From NCBI GenBank assembly GCA_000469685.2, contig LS997562.1, positions 14,469,646 through 14,533,645 on the forward strand: a DNA stretch of 64,000 nt. Direction: 5' to 3'. The position numbers and the translations under genes were made by a program. Source of the DNA: Haemonchus contortus. Taxonomy: Eukaryota; Nematoda; Chromadorea; Rhabditida; Trichostrongylidae. Below are positions 12,456 through 23,916 of the stretch, piece after piece. Position 1 is the first letter of the stretch; each line of letters starts with the position of its first letter. The notes below the pieces were generated by a model. It was not told where the DNA came from, searched no databases, and saw nothing but the letters and a program-made list of their open reading frames with translations.

Positions 12456-13020
12456 TAGAGGTTGATGCATAATTATTGCGGTTTTTTGCGCGGCTTCTTT
12501 TCTCTCGATACAATTTAAATATTGGACTCGGGATTTATTAGAAATAATCTTTCTACTTTCCTTAATGGAAATAGGCCTAGAAAGTCATCTTCATGTGCGC
12601 TAAACTATGCTCCATTATTTCGAGAAAGGTTGGAAGGTGGCACAGCCATAAAGTGATCTCAACGAACTTCTCGGCGATGGAACAGCCAGCCAAAGCCATC
12701 TAAGGAATGGAATCTACTCCTAAATCCGCTCTATTCACCAAGACTAATTCCTATGGATTATCACGTAATCGTCTGACGAAAAATTGGCTAGCGAACGGAG
12801 TTTTCGACGAAATGTATGGTTTAATGGCCGATGTCAAGGCGTGGATCGCCTCCAAGAACCACAACTTCTATGACACCCTAGCAAATGGGAAACAGTGCTT
12901 GCCGTATATAGTCGATATGTTCCGGAGTAATTATTCGAACATTTCCTTGTTAGATAATCCAATCGTTTTGTTAATTAAAATTTGTTGAAAAAATCAGGAA
13001 AATTATGCGTAAACCTAATA
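12456..13020 (+). mobile_element. mariner-family deletion derivative, copy 1
   Basis: Begins with AGGTTGATGCATAATTATTG, like the terminal repeats of cecropia/Hsmar1-type mariners, and ends with a degenerate inverted copy (TGCGTAAACCTA) beside TA. Inside are remnants of transposase: an N-terminal helix-turn-helix-like segment (GWKVAQ) and then, after a large deletion, C-terminal sequence MADVKAWIASKNHNF. The catalytic DDD domain is absent and frames are broken, so it is non-autonomous. Length and layout match the copy at 33.6-34.1 kb. Confidence 0.85.
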
Positions 13021-14340
13021 TGACCAGTAAGTATAAGTTGCTTACTGGTTACGGTCTAATCAAGGTGAATTACTTTGGCTGATAACTTGATAAGTGGCAC
13101 GACCATGGCAAAGGCGTCTAAGAAAAAAGTCATAAGGTCTCGAACTCTTTCTTCTGAACCTTTTGTGGACGAAATGGCAATCTTTGAGCTTTCATCACGC
13201 CAATCTCTGGCCGTCTTCGGCTTGACGCTATATTTGACTGCAAAAGCACCAAAGATCTTCCCGATGCATAACATCCGAAGTTATTCTAACCATTAACTGG
13301 CCCTTATATCCGAAAGCGAGTTAGCATTTGTTGTTGCGAACATTGTACAAGCTCACGTGTTCTGTTGGAATTTTCTACAAATTTTAAACAGTGCAGGGTA
13401 ACAAACTGAAAGGTTAGTTAAGACCTCACTGAGCCTTTTGGGATGCACCGAAACAGCCATGCAGGAGCTATCTACGAATTGTGGGAATGCCAAGAAGAAC
13501 ACTTGTGACACAAGCATAAGAGCCAATCCGAGCTGGAGACATCGTGCCAACTTGTAAACCTTTCACCAGTTGCTGGCGCAAAGACGGCATCCGATCCAAG
13601 GACACTGTGAGCAGAAGCAAAAGCAGATCGGCGTACTCGTCTACAGCACCTCTAGCCGAGGGGATGAAAAAAGGGAAAGGACTGGACATCAGTATTAACG
13701 GTTGACTAAATAGAGAAGTGATAGATGTTGCTACTGGAAATACTCTTGAAATCGCTGGAATTGATATTGGAGTTTTTCCTTCCAAAAAACTCATTTTAAG
13801 AAGAGAACCCCCACTTTTTTAAACTGTCATTATCCTCTTTGGCTGACAAGTTTTAGCTCGATTAGTAGCGAGTGCGGGCAGCATAATTACCGCTGAATCT
13901 TCGCACTTAGTTAAGGTCACCTCGCACCTAGGTGCGAAGCGAGCTTGATTAGGTGCGATCGAAAATATATTCCCGTACCCACAACTGTTAGCAATTACTA
14001 CTCATTTGCATCAAAAAGGTCCTTTTCAGCTTTATTGAGCCTACTCAATCAGTGTTCCCACCGAGCTCAGAGCCCAATTCCGACCGATCTATCTATCTAT
14101 CATAATCTATTAACCAAATTTTCTAGCGTAACACTTGGATGTGCGACCAACACTCACATACTGGTGGCAGAAGGACAGACAGTTCTGTGATGTTTAATTT
14201 GATTTGAATCATTATATCATGAAGAAAATTCCTGATATTGATTACTCGTTCCCGTCGGTATGCATCGATATGTCGTTTATAGCTTTTGGGATCCGTTTCC
14301 TCTCTATTATTACTCGGCATCATCACTTAACCTGTTCTTT
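13021..14340. other. unassigned stretch after mariner copy 1
   Basis: Several medium open frames on the minus strand (for example 13056-13274 and 13468-13794) have a mildly protein-like look but do not join to each other and match no family I know. They may be remnants of an older element. No gene is supported. Confidence 0.3.
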
Positions 14341-14503
14341 CACGCGCCCCAATGGCAAAAACGCGACGCCGCCGCACGCCGGCGGCGATGGATGCTCTCC
14401 GAGGCGGTTTGCTCTGTACCGGCACTCGAACTTAAAGGACGCCAAACCGGTCGACCAATGCTTACACGAAAGCGGCTGCGTCGCGCCCTTTGTATTGGGG
14501 CAC
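14341..14503. mobile_element. GC-rich palindromic MITE, fuller copy
   Basis: The left end has GCCCCAATGGCAAAAACGCG and the right end is its imperfect reverse complement, ending in ATTGGGGC. That gives terminal inverted repeats of roughly 30 bases around a GC-rich centre, about 160 bp in all, with no coding capacity. One arm plus centre recurs inverted at 11753-11850. Confidence 0.75.
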
Positions 14504-15880
14504 CTAATTCCAAAGGTGCTGTTTTACATTGTGCTCCCCTTGAATCCTGAAACACATCTGGAATTTCGCAATTCTTTGAAGAAAGGCGAAAGACGCGAGT
14601 CCTACAACAGATGTAGTCAACTGACTTTTCTGCACAATGTCTCGCTTCTTATTCCTTGTATGTCCACCGGTTTTTTCGCCCCTTTGCTTCGTTGGGCAAG
14701 TTATCGTTGCGTACAACGATAACTCGATTCTCGATCTCTGCATCGAGATCGTAAATCGACGCATCGAGCACAGGAGGGGGGCTGGAAGCGCCTCGATTCT
14801 ATCGTCGTTTGCCGCGTCCGGAGATGCGCACGGCAAACTAGTCGGTGAAGTTAGTGGCGATTTCAACTGCAAGCGAGGACGCAGCTTACATCATCGGTTT
14901 ACTGTATAAGCAGTGCAAAACCTCAGAATGACTCAATCTTTTAGGGAAGAGTCCTCAAGCCGATGTAACTAGGAGACTTCTGCCGACAACGACACCGACA
15001 GAGTCGACTCTCGTGAACCTTCTCATCCCATGCCCATCACATTCTAAGGGCGAGACCCCGTATCGAGAGCTGACCGGTATAATGTTGTCGTAGTAGAGTC
15101 TTATAACATTCCTTGTCCATTGCTCGAATGTTCATTTATTGTCTAATGATGTGGCTTCGAGATATCAACGTGTCATCTTACCTCTTCACTCTGTATTGAT
15201 ACCTTAAAGTTCAACTCTATTAGTCTGACATCTCGCGTAACATGGTATCAGCCGCTCCACTGGGTGTGCTCGCTTACCGGTAGCAGTGGTTCACCCCTCG
15301 CTGAATGGAAGAAGAGATGAGTTGGTTCAGGTTCCAGTCTGGATTCTGTTTAAAGTGGAGACTCACGAAGCTGGCTACTTTGTGTTAGTCCTTTTTTACG
15401 ATGTTGAATTCAAAGTCGATCGCCCCGCCAGATGGCTCAAACAAGGACTACAGTCCCCTCTTCTTGATCGCAGCCGGACCTTCTCCAGCTGTATCGCGAA
15501 GATGCTCTTCTCCGTGTATGCCTTCTGCAAACAGCGCCTTTCTTCTAGTGTTTCTTCAAACGCGGTCTTTCTCCTTTAATTTGGCAAAGCTTCGGCTTTC
15601 TTCTGATGAGCGGCCTCATGCGGCTTTCTTCTAACATTCCATCCAGATGCGCTCGTTTTTTCGCCCTTCGTCCAAACGCCGTATTTCTTCTTGTGCTCTA
15701 TCCAGATGCCTTCCTTTTTTCAAATTCCATATTACTGTAGTCTTTGTTCGATGTTCTTCAGCAATCGCCTGTAAAAGTGGTCTACAGAGCGAGGGCTAAA
15801 TTGCTGATGGTATAGTTACCCGGGGACCGGATGGTTAAAAGTCTAGACTTGTTTTAGTGGTACCAGTGGATGTGTGGAAG
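14504..15880. other. repeat-rich spacer
   Basis: A short segment at 14795-14823 (CTCGATTCTATCGTCGTTTG) recurs at 22.7 kb and, inverted, near 23.0 kb, marking another dispersed element. The rest shows no gene or RNA that I can support. Confidence 0.4.
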
Positions 15881-16420
15881 CCGAGAGAGGCTTAGTGCCC
15901 ACTGCCGGAAAATGGACGTGAAGAAGATCGTCGTGGCAAAAGTCGACGTGAGTGTTGATAGCCGATAGTAGTATTACGACCGGTTGGCCCAGCACAGAGA
16001 CATTTGTTAACGCCATGTACGGCTATCTCCAAACCTCGGCATAGTGCGAACGATTGTTTTCTTTGCTTGAACTCGAACAAGGTTGATAAGAAAACTTTAA
16101 TCTGGCTTACGTTTCGGCGTAGATCGCCTTCTTCAGAGCCTGGAAAGACCGAAGCAATTTATGACGACCCGACGAAATGCCTCAACTATTCTGCGGAAAT
16201 TCGAGACCTCAGCGGTCATCACTCAATTGTAAGTTGGGCCACTTACCGTAAATCAGTCTGATCCCCGCGACCGCTTAGAAACGAGCAGTGCTCCAGTAAG
16301 CTCTTCGGACTGAATGTGATTCAGACTCACTGGTGGAAGGCCAACCTTATATAAGGCCTCAGCTCCTGCGTGATTCGTCATTCATTCATTACATTCTTCC
16401 CTCCGATTTGTTAACGATCC
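15881..16420 (-). mobile_element. Penelope-like retroelement remnant (terminal-repeat region)
   Basis: The minus strand holds the motif GAAGAAGGC...GCCGAAACG, which is characteristic of the long-terminal-repeat-like region of Penelope-like elements and overlaps a hammerhead-ribozyme-like core (separate entry). No intact reverse transcriptase or GIY-YIG endonuclease frame is seen, so this is a fragment. The limits are approximate. The assignment rests on this motif alone. Confidence 0.45.
16104..16140 (-). ncRNA. hammerhead-ribozyme-like core (type I, Penelope-associated)
   Basis: On the minus strand the order is: stem I strand GGCU, core CUGAAGA, one extra A, stem II GGCG-loop AUCUA-CGCC, core GAAA, then CGUA and the second stem I strand AGCC. 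GGCU pairs with AGCC. The ACGU palindrome could act as a minimal stem III, and UA would be the cleavage-site UH. Short stem III and pairing in dimers are known for Penelope-encoded hammerheads. The extra A before stem II weakens the match, so self-cleavage is inferred and not certain. Confidence 0.45.
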
Positions 16421-17037
16421 GAAACCCCTGCTTAGTGTGTCAAAGACACCGGTCAACCACAGGACACACCTCGGCTTGCGGGCATCCCCTAACGTGGCGG
16501 TAGAGGCGCCCGGAAACCCGGAGGATCCGCACTAGAATCCGTCGAGCCTCATAACGGCGGTCACCCGACCTGCAGAGGATTTTGCAAATCAGTTGCTTAT
16601 GTGGCTACGGGATGAGTGAGTTAATGTGGTCGAACGTGTTAAAACCTGTGTTAACCGGTTGCGTGCTACTTTGAACTCACAGTGCGATTTTCTTTCCCTC
16701 GTTCTATCACAGTATAACAGTATCGCACTATTAACGTTTTCGTTCTCATACTTCGTACACTATGTTCGTCGTTTCAATTTGGTCATTTATTAACGGTCAT
16801 ATGGTACATTCTTGCCTCTTCTGTAAACGGTCTGCCGTGCGTTGGTGACTAAGCCCAGTCTCCTTTGACAGTCTCTACAGATGCTTGTCGTTCAAAATTC
16901 CGCGGGTTCCTATCGAAGATCAGAGATCGAGACCCTTTCTCCTCTCTTTCAACAGTTCTTCTTTGTCCTATTTAGTCACTGCGCAGTATCGTACAGCCAC
17001 TTTCCGGGACCATCATTCCGTTTTCGTTCATTCATGA

Positions 17038-17187
17038 GCCAGTCTCACTCGCCTTCTCTTGGTAATTATCCGAGTCCTAGGGCGGCTGCCTCCTCACCTA
17101 GACACACCTCCGACGGTTCGACCGCCTTGGTCACCAAAGGACCGACCGCAGTGCCGAAAATGGTGGCTAATGCTACGACAATATGAG
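17038..17187 (+). pseudogene. short open frame upstream of the gag fragment
   Basis: An ATG-initiated 49-codon frame beginning MSQSHSPSLGNYPSPRAA and ending TTI-stop. It is rich in Ser, Pro and Thr. It lies about 180 bases upstream of the retroelement gag remnant on the same strand and may be its decayed N-terminal part. I recognise no domain; the link is inference from position. Confidence 0.25.
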
Positions 17188-17362
17188 GAATATCTACTCT
17201 TAACACCTTTTAGAGTCTTAAATCTTTTTGGAGCATCACAAGGTTTACTTTCTGGCGGGTTCAGGAATTTTGGTTGTCGTTGTCGTTTTGACGTATAAAT
17301 AGGTAAATAAATAATTACGGAACACAACGACTCCATAAAATCCCTCTCGTACGCATCTGACG

Positions 17363-17766
17363 AGAACAAAAATACGCAGAAGGGTTTTGGAAACCAGAAG
17401 AGAGTTGAAATGGAAGCACGAATCGCTGATATCAAAATATACCTGAGAAACAATCAAAGTATATAAGAAAGGAGGACGAGCGAAGACATTCCAGTGGTAC
17501 CTCAAGAGCAATATTCAATTTGGTCGTTTTGCCCAGCAAGAGGAAAACAATATTCGGGTAGCTGTCCTACATATTTCAGCGTAAAAGCACAAGTGGAGCG
17601 AACACGATGCAAAGTATGTTTGGACGATCGTCACAAAGCAGAAGATTGCCGAAATGAAGCAAGATGCATGTACTGCGAGTCCGAGAAACATAGTAAGGCT
17701 CTTTGTACGGGGCCGAAAGGAATTAAGGAACACTATAGAGGATCTGAAAAAAAGAGCGTGAAGTAG
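17363..17766 (+). pseudogene. BEL/Pao-type retrotransposon gag fragment with two CCHC zinc knuckles
   Basis: One frame, broken by a TAA at about 17464, encodes a short region followed by two zinc knuckles: CKVCLDDRHKAEDC and CMYCESEKHSKALC. Each has exact CX2CX4HX4C spacing, and they are separated by seven residues. An upstream Cys-containing block (SGSCPTYFSVKAQVERTRC) fits the nematode BEL/Pao gag arrangement. Knuckles of this kind bind the element's RNA during particle assembly. No protease, reverse transcriptase, integrase or flanking long terminal repeats are found, so this is a dead fragment. Assignment to BEL/Pao rather than another LTR class is inference. Confidence 0.7.
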
Positions 17767-18423
17767 GAAATTTTGAAGAGATTCACAGACCACAAACCAC
17801 ATCATCCGACTTGCCCACGGAAGGAATGTCACAGAAGTGATCATAGGTGAACGGAAGGGGAGTAAACATGATAGAGAACTTTTCACCGTAATTAGAGTTA
17901 TGTGTGTTGTTTATGTTAGCTAAGTTGTTTTTTTTTCATTTGGAAAGGCTTGAATTGCTATCTACCCGAGTCTACTGAAATGTTACACAATGTGTAAAAA
18001 ACTTATACAAACATTTAGAAAGACAGGTTTTTGGAAACCAAAGGTTTTAAGGTAAGATATGAGCCATTGATATGACTGAATGGCTTAAATATGAAGTCTC
18101 TTGTGTATGAATAAAAACTCATTTGCTCCATTGTGTTCACTTCGACATTTGGATGGCGCCAAAGCCTGTCACACAATCGGATCTAAAAGGGGATGTTCAT
18201 GAATGATTTGGATAACGAACACCATCAATTGATGAGTCAATTTATTTAAAAGCCAAGGTGGGGGTTGTTTGAAATATCAGTTGATGTGTTCTGACTGCCA
18301 GTGTCAAACTCCGTGCATACGAGACACTGCCAATATCATGAGAAACTTGACGGGAGTGACACGACTCTCTGCTAGCCAGTGATTCAGATTCAGAAGTAAA
18401 CAATATTTCTTGCGTATTATCTT
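17767..18423. other. spacer between gag fragment and foldback element
   Basis: AT-rich sequence in which I see no gene, RNA or repeat. Confidence 0.4.
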
Positions 18424-18611
18424 ACCAGGGAAGGATCCCAACTCGAAGTGGCCATTTGAAATAAGACCTATACTGCTAGATGTGTTTTTGGGCGCTGAGT
18501 TCAAATCCGCTTCCCAAATCTGCCAAGCGATTCTCTGAACGGAGTTATGAGGGTGGTTTTAGGTGACATTACATGAGAAAACTCAAATTACACGGAAGCA
18601 GCTTGCTCCCC

Positions 18612-18684
18612 AACGGCGGCTTGGTGTAGTGGTAAGCGTGACGCTTCATAGGCGAGAGGCTAGGGTTCGGATTTTGTGGGGGAC
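18612..18684 (+). repeat. tRNA-like segment in left foldback arm
   Basis: Contains an A-box-like TGTAGTGGTAAGCG and a B-box-like GGTTCGGATTT. The ends (GGCGGCT and TTGTGGGGG) do not form an acceptor stem, so it is not a functional tRNA gene. It resembles the heads of the SINE copies in this window. The same segment is repeated inverted at about 19632-19703 in the right arm. Confidence 0.6.
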
Positions 18685-19147
18685 CGAGTTTTTGCATTAT
18701 ATAGAATTTATCCCTCCAGGACTAGGAAATACTCTCATAGTGGTTTGATCACGTTTTATGACCTTTTAAGGCTTTTGCCGATATTTACCCACTTAAAGTA
18801 ATACTTCAGTTTTACTCGCATGTCCATGCACTCTATATTCACAGCAGGATTCACAGTAGGGTAACTTTAGCCACTTTATGAACAAATGTGATACTCTTGC
18901 ACGGAATGTTTGAAGCGAAGGAACTTTTCACAATGGGAGAAACGGATGAAAAATAACTCGTCACAGCTCGTTGCTTTACACTCCCTAACCCCAGATCAGA
19001 AGGAAAACAGAATTGAGTAGGCGTCCCGAAATCACCCGTGTGAGTGCTCTAGTAGCCGGCGGCATACCATGGATAAAAGAGAGATATTCTAAATCTCATC
19101 GCCTAGAACTGAAAATAGGCAGGCGACAGTAGGCAAAGAATGGGGTC

Positions 19148-19540
19148 TCATGTGTACCAGTAAAAGTTGAGATCATGAGCTATTACATATGAGGTGGTGC
19201 GTTTAACCATATTTCTAGAAGGAAATAAGAAATGAGCTTCCATCGGCTGTATTAGCCTCGTGGTAGCCTCGAGCAGGGTGTCATTCCCTTCACCTGCTTT
19301 TGTGGAGGTAAGACGCACTGAATAGCTTTCTGGTCTTTGAATGATGTCCACGAGTCCACTATCAACAATGCCGGTGTAGGTGAGTCCGGGTCTGCTACGC
19401 ACCATCACACCTAATCTAGCATCAACACCCACTCTAGCAACATCATTGCTCATCATAAGCGTTTTACTCGCCCGGACCTCCAAATTTTGCGCAATTCCCC
19501 ACTCGGTAACAGGTAGGTAGGTAGGAGAAGGTATCAGCAA
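19148..19540 (-). other. 130-codon open frame inside the foldback element
   Basis: Open frame across most of the foldback spacer, with protein-like stretches such as NDVARVGVDARLGVMV and EGNDTLLEATTRLIQ. I recognise no family or catalytic motif. It could be the remnant of the element's own protein or chance. The start codon is uncertain. Confidence 0.3.
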
Positions 19541-19890
19541 AACCTTAAAAGGTCATAAAACGTGAAAAAATCACCATGAGAGTATTTCCTAGTCTTGGAG
19601 GGAAAAATTCTATATAATGCAAAAACTCGATCCCCCACAAAATCCGAACCCTAGCCTCTCGCCTATGAAGCGTCACGCTTACCACTACACCAAGCCACCG
19701 TTGAGGAGCGAGCTGCTTCCATGTAATTTAAGTTTTCTCATGTAATGTCACCTAAAACCACCCCCATAACTCTGTTCAGAGAATCGCTTGGCAGATTTGG
19801 AAAGCGGATTTGAACTCAGCGCCCAAAAACACATCTAGTAGTATAGGTCTTATTTCAAATGGCCACTTCGAGTTGGGATCCTTCCCTGGT

Positions 19891-22000
19891 TAGCCTCCTA
19901 GATTGGTAACAACTTTTTTCACGGATAACGTTTCAGAATCGTTTTCTTCGGAGCCTGTAAGTCGAATGTATATTTGTTATATATCCGGTTATCCTTTCAA
20001 TTTACAAGGATAATGTTAAAGGAAATTTCAGACAAAGAAAGGAAATGGTTATTTCAAATGAAGAGAATTCTTGTACAATGACTTGCGGTGGGCACCAAAA
20101 GGGCACCGTAGTGAGTAAGAAAGGTAGAGAGTGGAAGGCCTGGATGGCTCAGGCGGATATAAATCCGGGAATGGAACCTGTGCGTGATAGCGGTCTACGG
20201 TCAGTTTATTGTTACTAGACTCCTGTGGGAGGATAAAAGCACTGACAGTACACTGGCTGACTACAGCAATTCATTGTAGGGGCATTCGATACGCCACTAC
20301 GATTCTGAATGGGAGTCTAATGCTGGAGCGCCCATCAGACAGGATTGCCCGAATGGTTTAATCTTTATCATTCAGGGCGAAATTTACTTATCCTCCCGAG
20401 TCCAGAGCATTTTGCCACTCAGAAACATCTGGAATTATGGCTTAACTACAGAAGCTAAAGATTAGCAGTAGCAAATAGAATCAGGTATGTGACCGAGCTC
20501 GAAGTAGTTTGGGATGAAAAAACCTTCACTTTTATATGATCAGCCTCGAAGCAGCCTGAAGTGAAGAAAACTTTCACTCTGATGCGAGGAAAGCGATGAA
20601 GCTGACCTGTATTAGGGGCTGTATGTCGGCACGGTGGACCCAAAGTTTTCACGGTATTTTCACGGTATGTTTTGGGTCCCAGAGGGTAAAGGTTAAGAAC
20701 GTTGTCCTACGGGCTTCTCGTTGAGGTCAATCAATTGCTAAAAAATTTGAGAGGTCATTTGAGCTGCAATATTGACTGGATCTTGCAGTAACACTCAAAA
20801 TCGCGCGACCCTACCTTGGTTCCTATCATTACATTTCTTTCTTATTACCATCATTAGTTCCTGGAGGTTAAAGATAAAGATGTAATCGCTTCGCTTAGCA
20901 AATCTAACCGGAGAGTGGAAGCTGAAAACCTTCCTGGCGTGGCAGATTAGCGATCAATGTCATTAGGGTCACCGAATTTTTGGTGGAAAAGTTCAACGGT
21001 CCTGGCTGTTTATCCCACTGGCATATAAAAATACTTGCACAGCATTGTTTCCTTAAACTTTGGAAGTGTAGACACTAATTCGTCGCCGCCTAGCAGTACC
21101 TGAAGCAGCCGGTCCAATAAGCAATTATATCCATAGGGGTATCTTTAAATGCCCAGGTGTACATGACCTGACTACAGTCCTTAGATTCCATTTTATATCT
21201 CACTGGAGGGGTGAGACGATTGAATTCGAACCTCTCCTTTTGACGAAGGTAGGCCTGTTACACTGCAGACGAATTCTTCAGCATCTTGAGAATCTACTGT
21301 AAACAGCTCTCACACCATGTATGTCTTTGACGATCTGGACCTTTCAAAGTTTGTCTTTCGACGTTGGCTGCACCAATGAAAAACAGCTCAGTCGTTGGTG
21401 CTATCTGGCAAGGAAGAAGAAGAGAATCTCATTGTGTAGAAGTCGGGTGCTGTTGACTTGCTTTCCTTCAAGTTTTAGCAGCTCATACGGATACTGGATA
21501 TTGCCTGTGGCCTACTGACTACCTTGAGATTCTGTGCGATTAGTTCCTGAAGCATTTAGATGTGGATACCAACAGAATACCTGCAAGAGGGCAATAAACG
21601 GACGGAGAGGACCTTCACTTCTGCGATGTTTCGGCAGACGAAGAAGACGCACACACTGAATAGAACAATCTGATCGAGGAGAAAAGACAGTTCAGTGGCA
21701 ACCGTACCTGTACCTAAGGCTACCTATTCGACTGCCGAAGCTTCGACTACTCCTTCAGAGACAACACTTACCGCAACCGTGCACTTGTGAAAACAATGGT
21801 CAGAACCAAGGCGGTTTCTAGGTTTATTCGCACACTGAGAGTAGTGAAAGCCAGAATACAGTTTAATATTTCAAAAAAAAGTGGAATAGTCAGGGTCTTG
21901 TTAGATGTCACAAAAGGAGCTGCTTTCGTCAAGGAGGGGAAAGAGGATTGGTCATATGTAAAGAACTGCTATCCCGATGATTAGGGTCGGACAAACGCCA
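19891..22000. other. repeat-field spacer without a supported gene
   Basis: Contains the rearranged SINE copy at 20133-20345. The 65-codon frame at 21787-21984 is lysine-rich and unrecognised. I can support nothing else. Confidence 0.35.
20133..20345 (+). repeat. tRNA-headed SINE, copy 2, with inverted head
   Basis: The first ~63 bases (GTGGAAGGCCTGGATGGCTC and on) are the reverse complement of the SINE head as seen in the other copies. From about 20196 the body runs forward (GGAGGATAAAAGCACTGACA, then ACGCCACTACGATTCTGAAT). Head and body therefore point in opposite directions. Confidence 0.7.
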
Positions 22001-22710
22001 CCACCAAAATCAGTATGCCCATCATTGAGCCCTTTCTAGGTATTTTCTAAGGTTGTGTAGAATCGTAAATTTGATATTTTGCATTGGTCTGGATTACCGA
22101 CCGGATTTCCTGGAAAATTCCATCGGGTCCCTATGTAGGGTCACAACCCACGCGTATAAGCATGAAGTAGAGAACGTCCGTTGCGCGCGTCCGTTGGAAG
22201 GAGGTCACCCCGCCCACTTCGCGCGCGGCGCACCCCACTGAGGTCTCGAGACGGCACTACAGTGCCACCAAGTGTCGGTGGAGCGAATGATTTGCATTTT
22301 TTCGTGTTATCTTCTCTTTAGCTCACTGTCGTGAACCAAGCGCAATTCGTATGCCCCGCTGACAACTGCGACGTTTGTCAAAGATCGCGCGCTGACCCGT
22401 CGCACGCGACGGCTGCGGCGTGACCTAGTTTTGGCGGACACGGGCAACGAAGCGCACCCGCATGAAATAGTTAGCTACCTCATCCTTCGTATTGAACCGT
22501 ACAATGACCAAACGTCTGCAAAATTGACAAGTAATTTTTTATAAGTTCGAATCCGGCCATTCTGGTGCTGAAACCGATTGAAACTTGGTCAAGTATTTGA
22601 CCTTGAAGCTGCGCTTCTGTGCACACCTCATTCTAAGGCATTTCAGCTCGGAACAAAGAGTTGTAGATGAACCTCAACCTACCCAACCAATCGCGATATT
22701 ACACACTTGG

Positions 22711-23033
22711 GTGCGCTTCGATTCTATCGTCGTTTGTCGCGCCTTTTGAGATCTGCTTGCAACAGAAACAAAGCGGAAGCAGTACATGTCTGTCAAGGTC
22801 TCTTCCCCATGCAAAAACTGTAGGAACTAGACAGCAAGGCAGCGAATTGAAAAGATTTTCTTACTAGTGCAGAACCGTTGCAGCACAGATTTTGTATTCA
22901 AATGTCCGCGCGCGGGAAAATAATTTGAACCGCAAAGCCGTTGCATGGTTCAAACCCGCCAATCATGAGGTCGAAGTGGGCTGCGCCGCGCGCGCCGTTT
23001 GCGGCGCGACTTCGTTTCCTGGACGATAGGATC
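22711..23033. mobile_element. possible ~320-bp element with inverted ends
   Basis: The left end carries GCTTCGATTCTATCGTCG and the right end carries its imperfect inverse (CGATAGGATCGAGCG). The right portion is very GC-rich (GCGCCGCGCGCGCCGTTTGC). The left end is also shared with 14795-14823. No coding capacity. Borders are approximate. Confidence 0.45.
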
Positions 23034-23613
23034 GAGCGTCCCCTGCAAACTTTCGATGGGATGTGCGCATGCAAGTGAGTATCTTCCTTCCATAGTATTT
23101 CTATAAGATCTCGGAATTCGTAGGAGAAATTTGGCCCGTTGTGAATTTTACGGCAGATTTAACCTAACATGTGAGCTGTGGAGTTTTTAGCTTCGATAAA
23201 TAGTCTGTTCCTTGAACTTTTGACGTGTGAAATTGAAAATTTGCCTCGAAGATTTTTTGTCGTCCTGAGACTCGACAAAATGCTCGCCAGTGATAATTTA
23301 GAACGTATGTTATGCATAAATTGCGTATTTACTTTTCCTTGCGGATTTTTTGAAGTTCAGTAGACCATGAGCGAGTAAATTTCTCCATGGGAGTGTGCCT
23401 CAATCCTTTAACTGACGCCAATTCATGGCGTTGTCACGGAAAAAGCTGTTTTCGCTTGAAGGACGTTTGATAAGTTTTTTCGTAAATGTGCACAAAAACA
23501 GTAGAAATAAGTTTGTAGGGCCAATTTGGCCCAAGATAGCGTAATGCTGGGCCTACTGGTCAAAATATGACCTCTTGTAATTCGATATTTGGTTGGGGAA
23601 ACATTTGTTTCAG

Positions 23614-23697
23614 CCATGGCCAGACTCAAGACAACTGGTTCCTCATGACAACATGATGCAGTATGATGTCGAGCCACATTGTCTTCAGCTTAGTATG
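23614..23697 (+). CDS. orphan exon-like segment
   Basis: Flanked by a good acceptor (TTTGTTTCAG) and a consensus donor (ATG|GTGAGT), and open in one phase for exactly 28 codons (PWPDSRQLVPHDNMM and on). I could not find partner exons on either side and recognise no protein. It may be an exon of an unidentified gene or chance. Confidence 0.25.
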
Positions 23698-23916
23698 GTG
23701 AGTCCCACTCTAGAAGCCATCCCCACCCTATCAATTCGATCAATCGACCGGTCATCTTCACTTCATTGCAATTGTTCTGCCATTCGAAACGTATGCTTTA
23801 CGACACGTTCGACAGCAATCGGTCGACAATCGGATGAACGGAGGTCTTTGCGAATTGCAGCCTTTTTTGTGCATCCTCAGTGATAACGCCCTTGTGCTTC
23901 CTTAAACGATACGAAA

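Larger units (their letters stand above)
18424..19890. mobile_element. foldback-type element with ~360-bp inverted arms
   Basis: Left arm 18424-18784 and right arm 19530-19890 are reverse complements with only scattered differences; the outermost match is ACCAGGGAAGGATCCC. The spacer is about 745 bp. Each arm carries the same tRNA-like segment. The spacer has an open frame on the minus strand (separate entry). No clear target duplication is seen at the outer ends. Such structure fits a foldback or long-TIR DNA transposon, or an inverted duplication of a resident sequence. Confidence 0.85.

Noticed and set aside
13468..13794. 108-codon minus-strand frame as a gene
   Set aside because: No splice partners and no recognisable domain; it lies in a repeat-rich spacer.
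17515..17886. 123-codon minus-strand frame
   Set aside because: It is a shadow of the gag zinc-knuckle frame on the plus strand.
18612..18684. Functional tRNA gene in the foldback arm
   Set aside because: The ends do not pair as an acceptor stem and the anticodon arm is not convincing.
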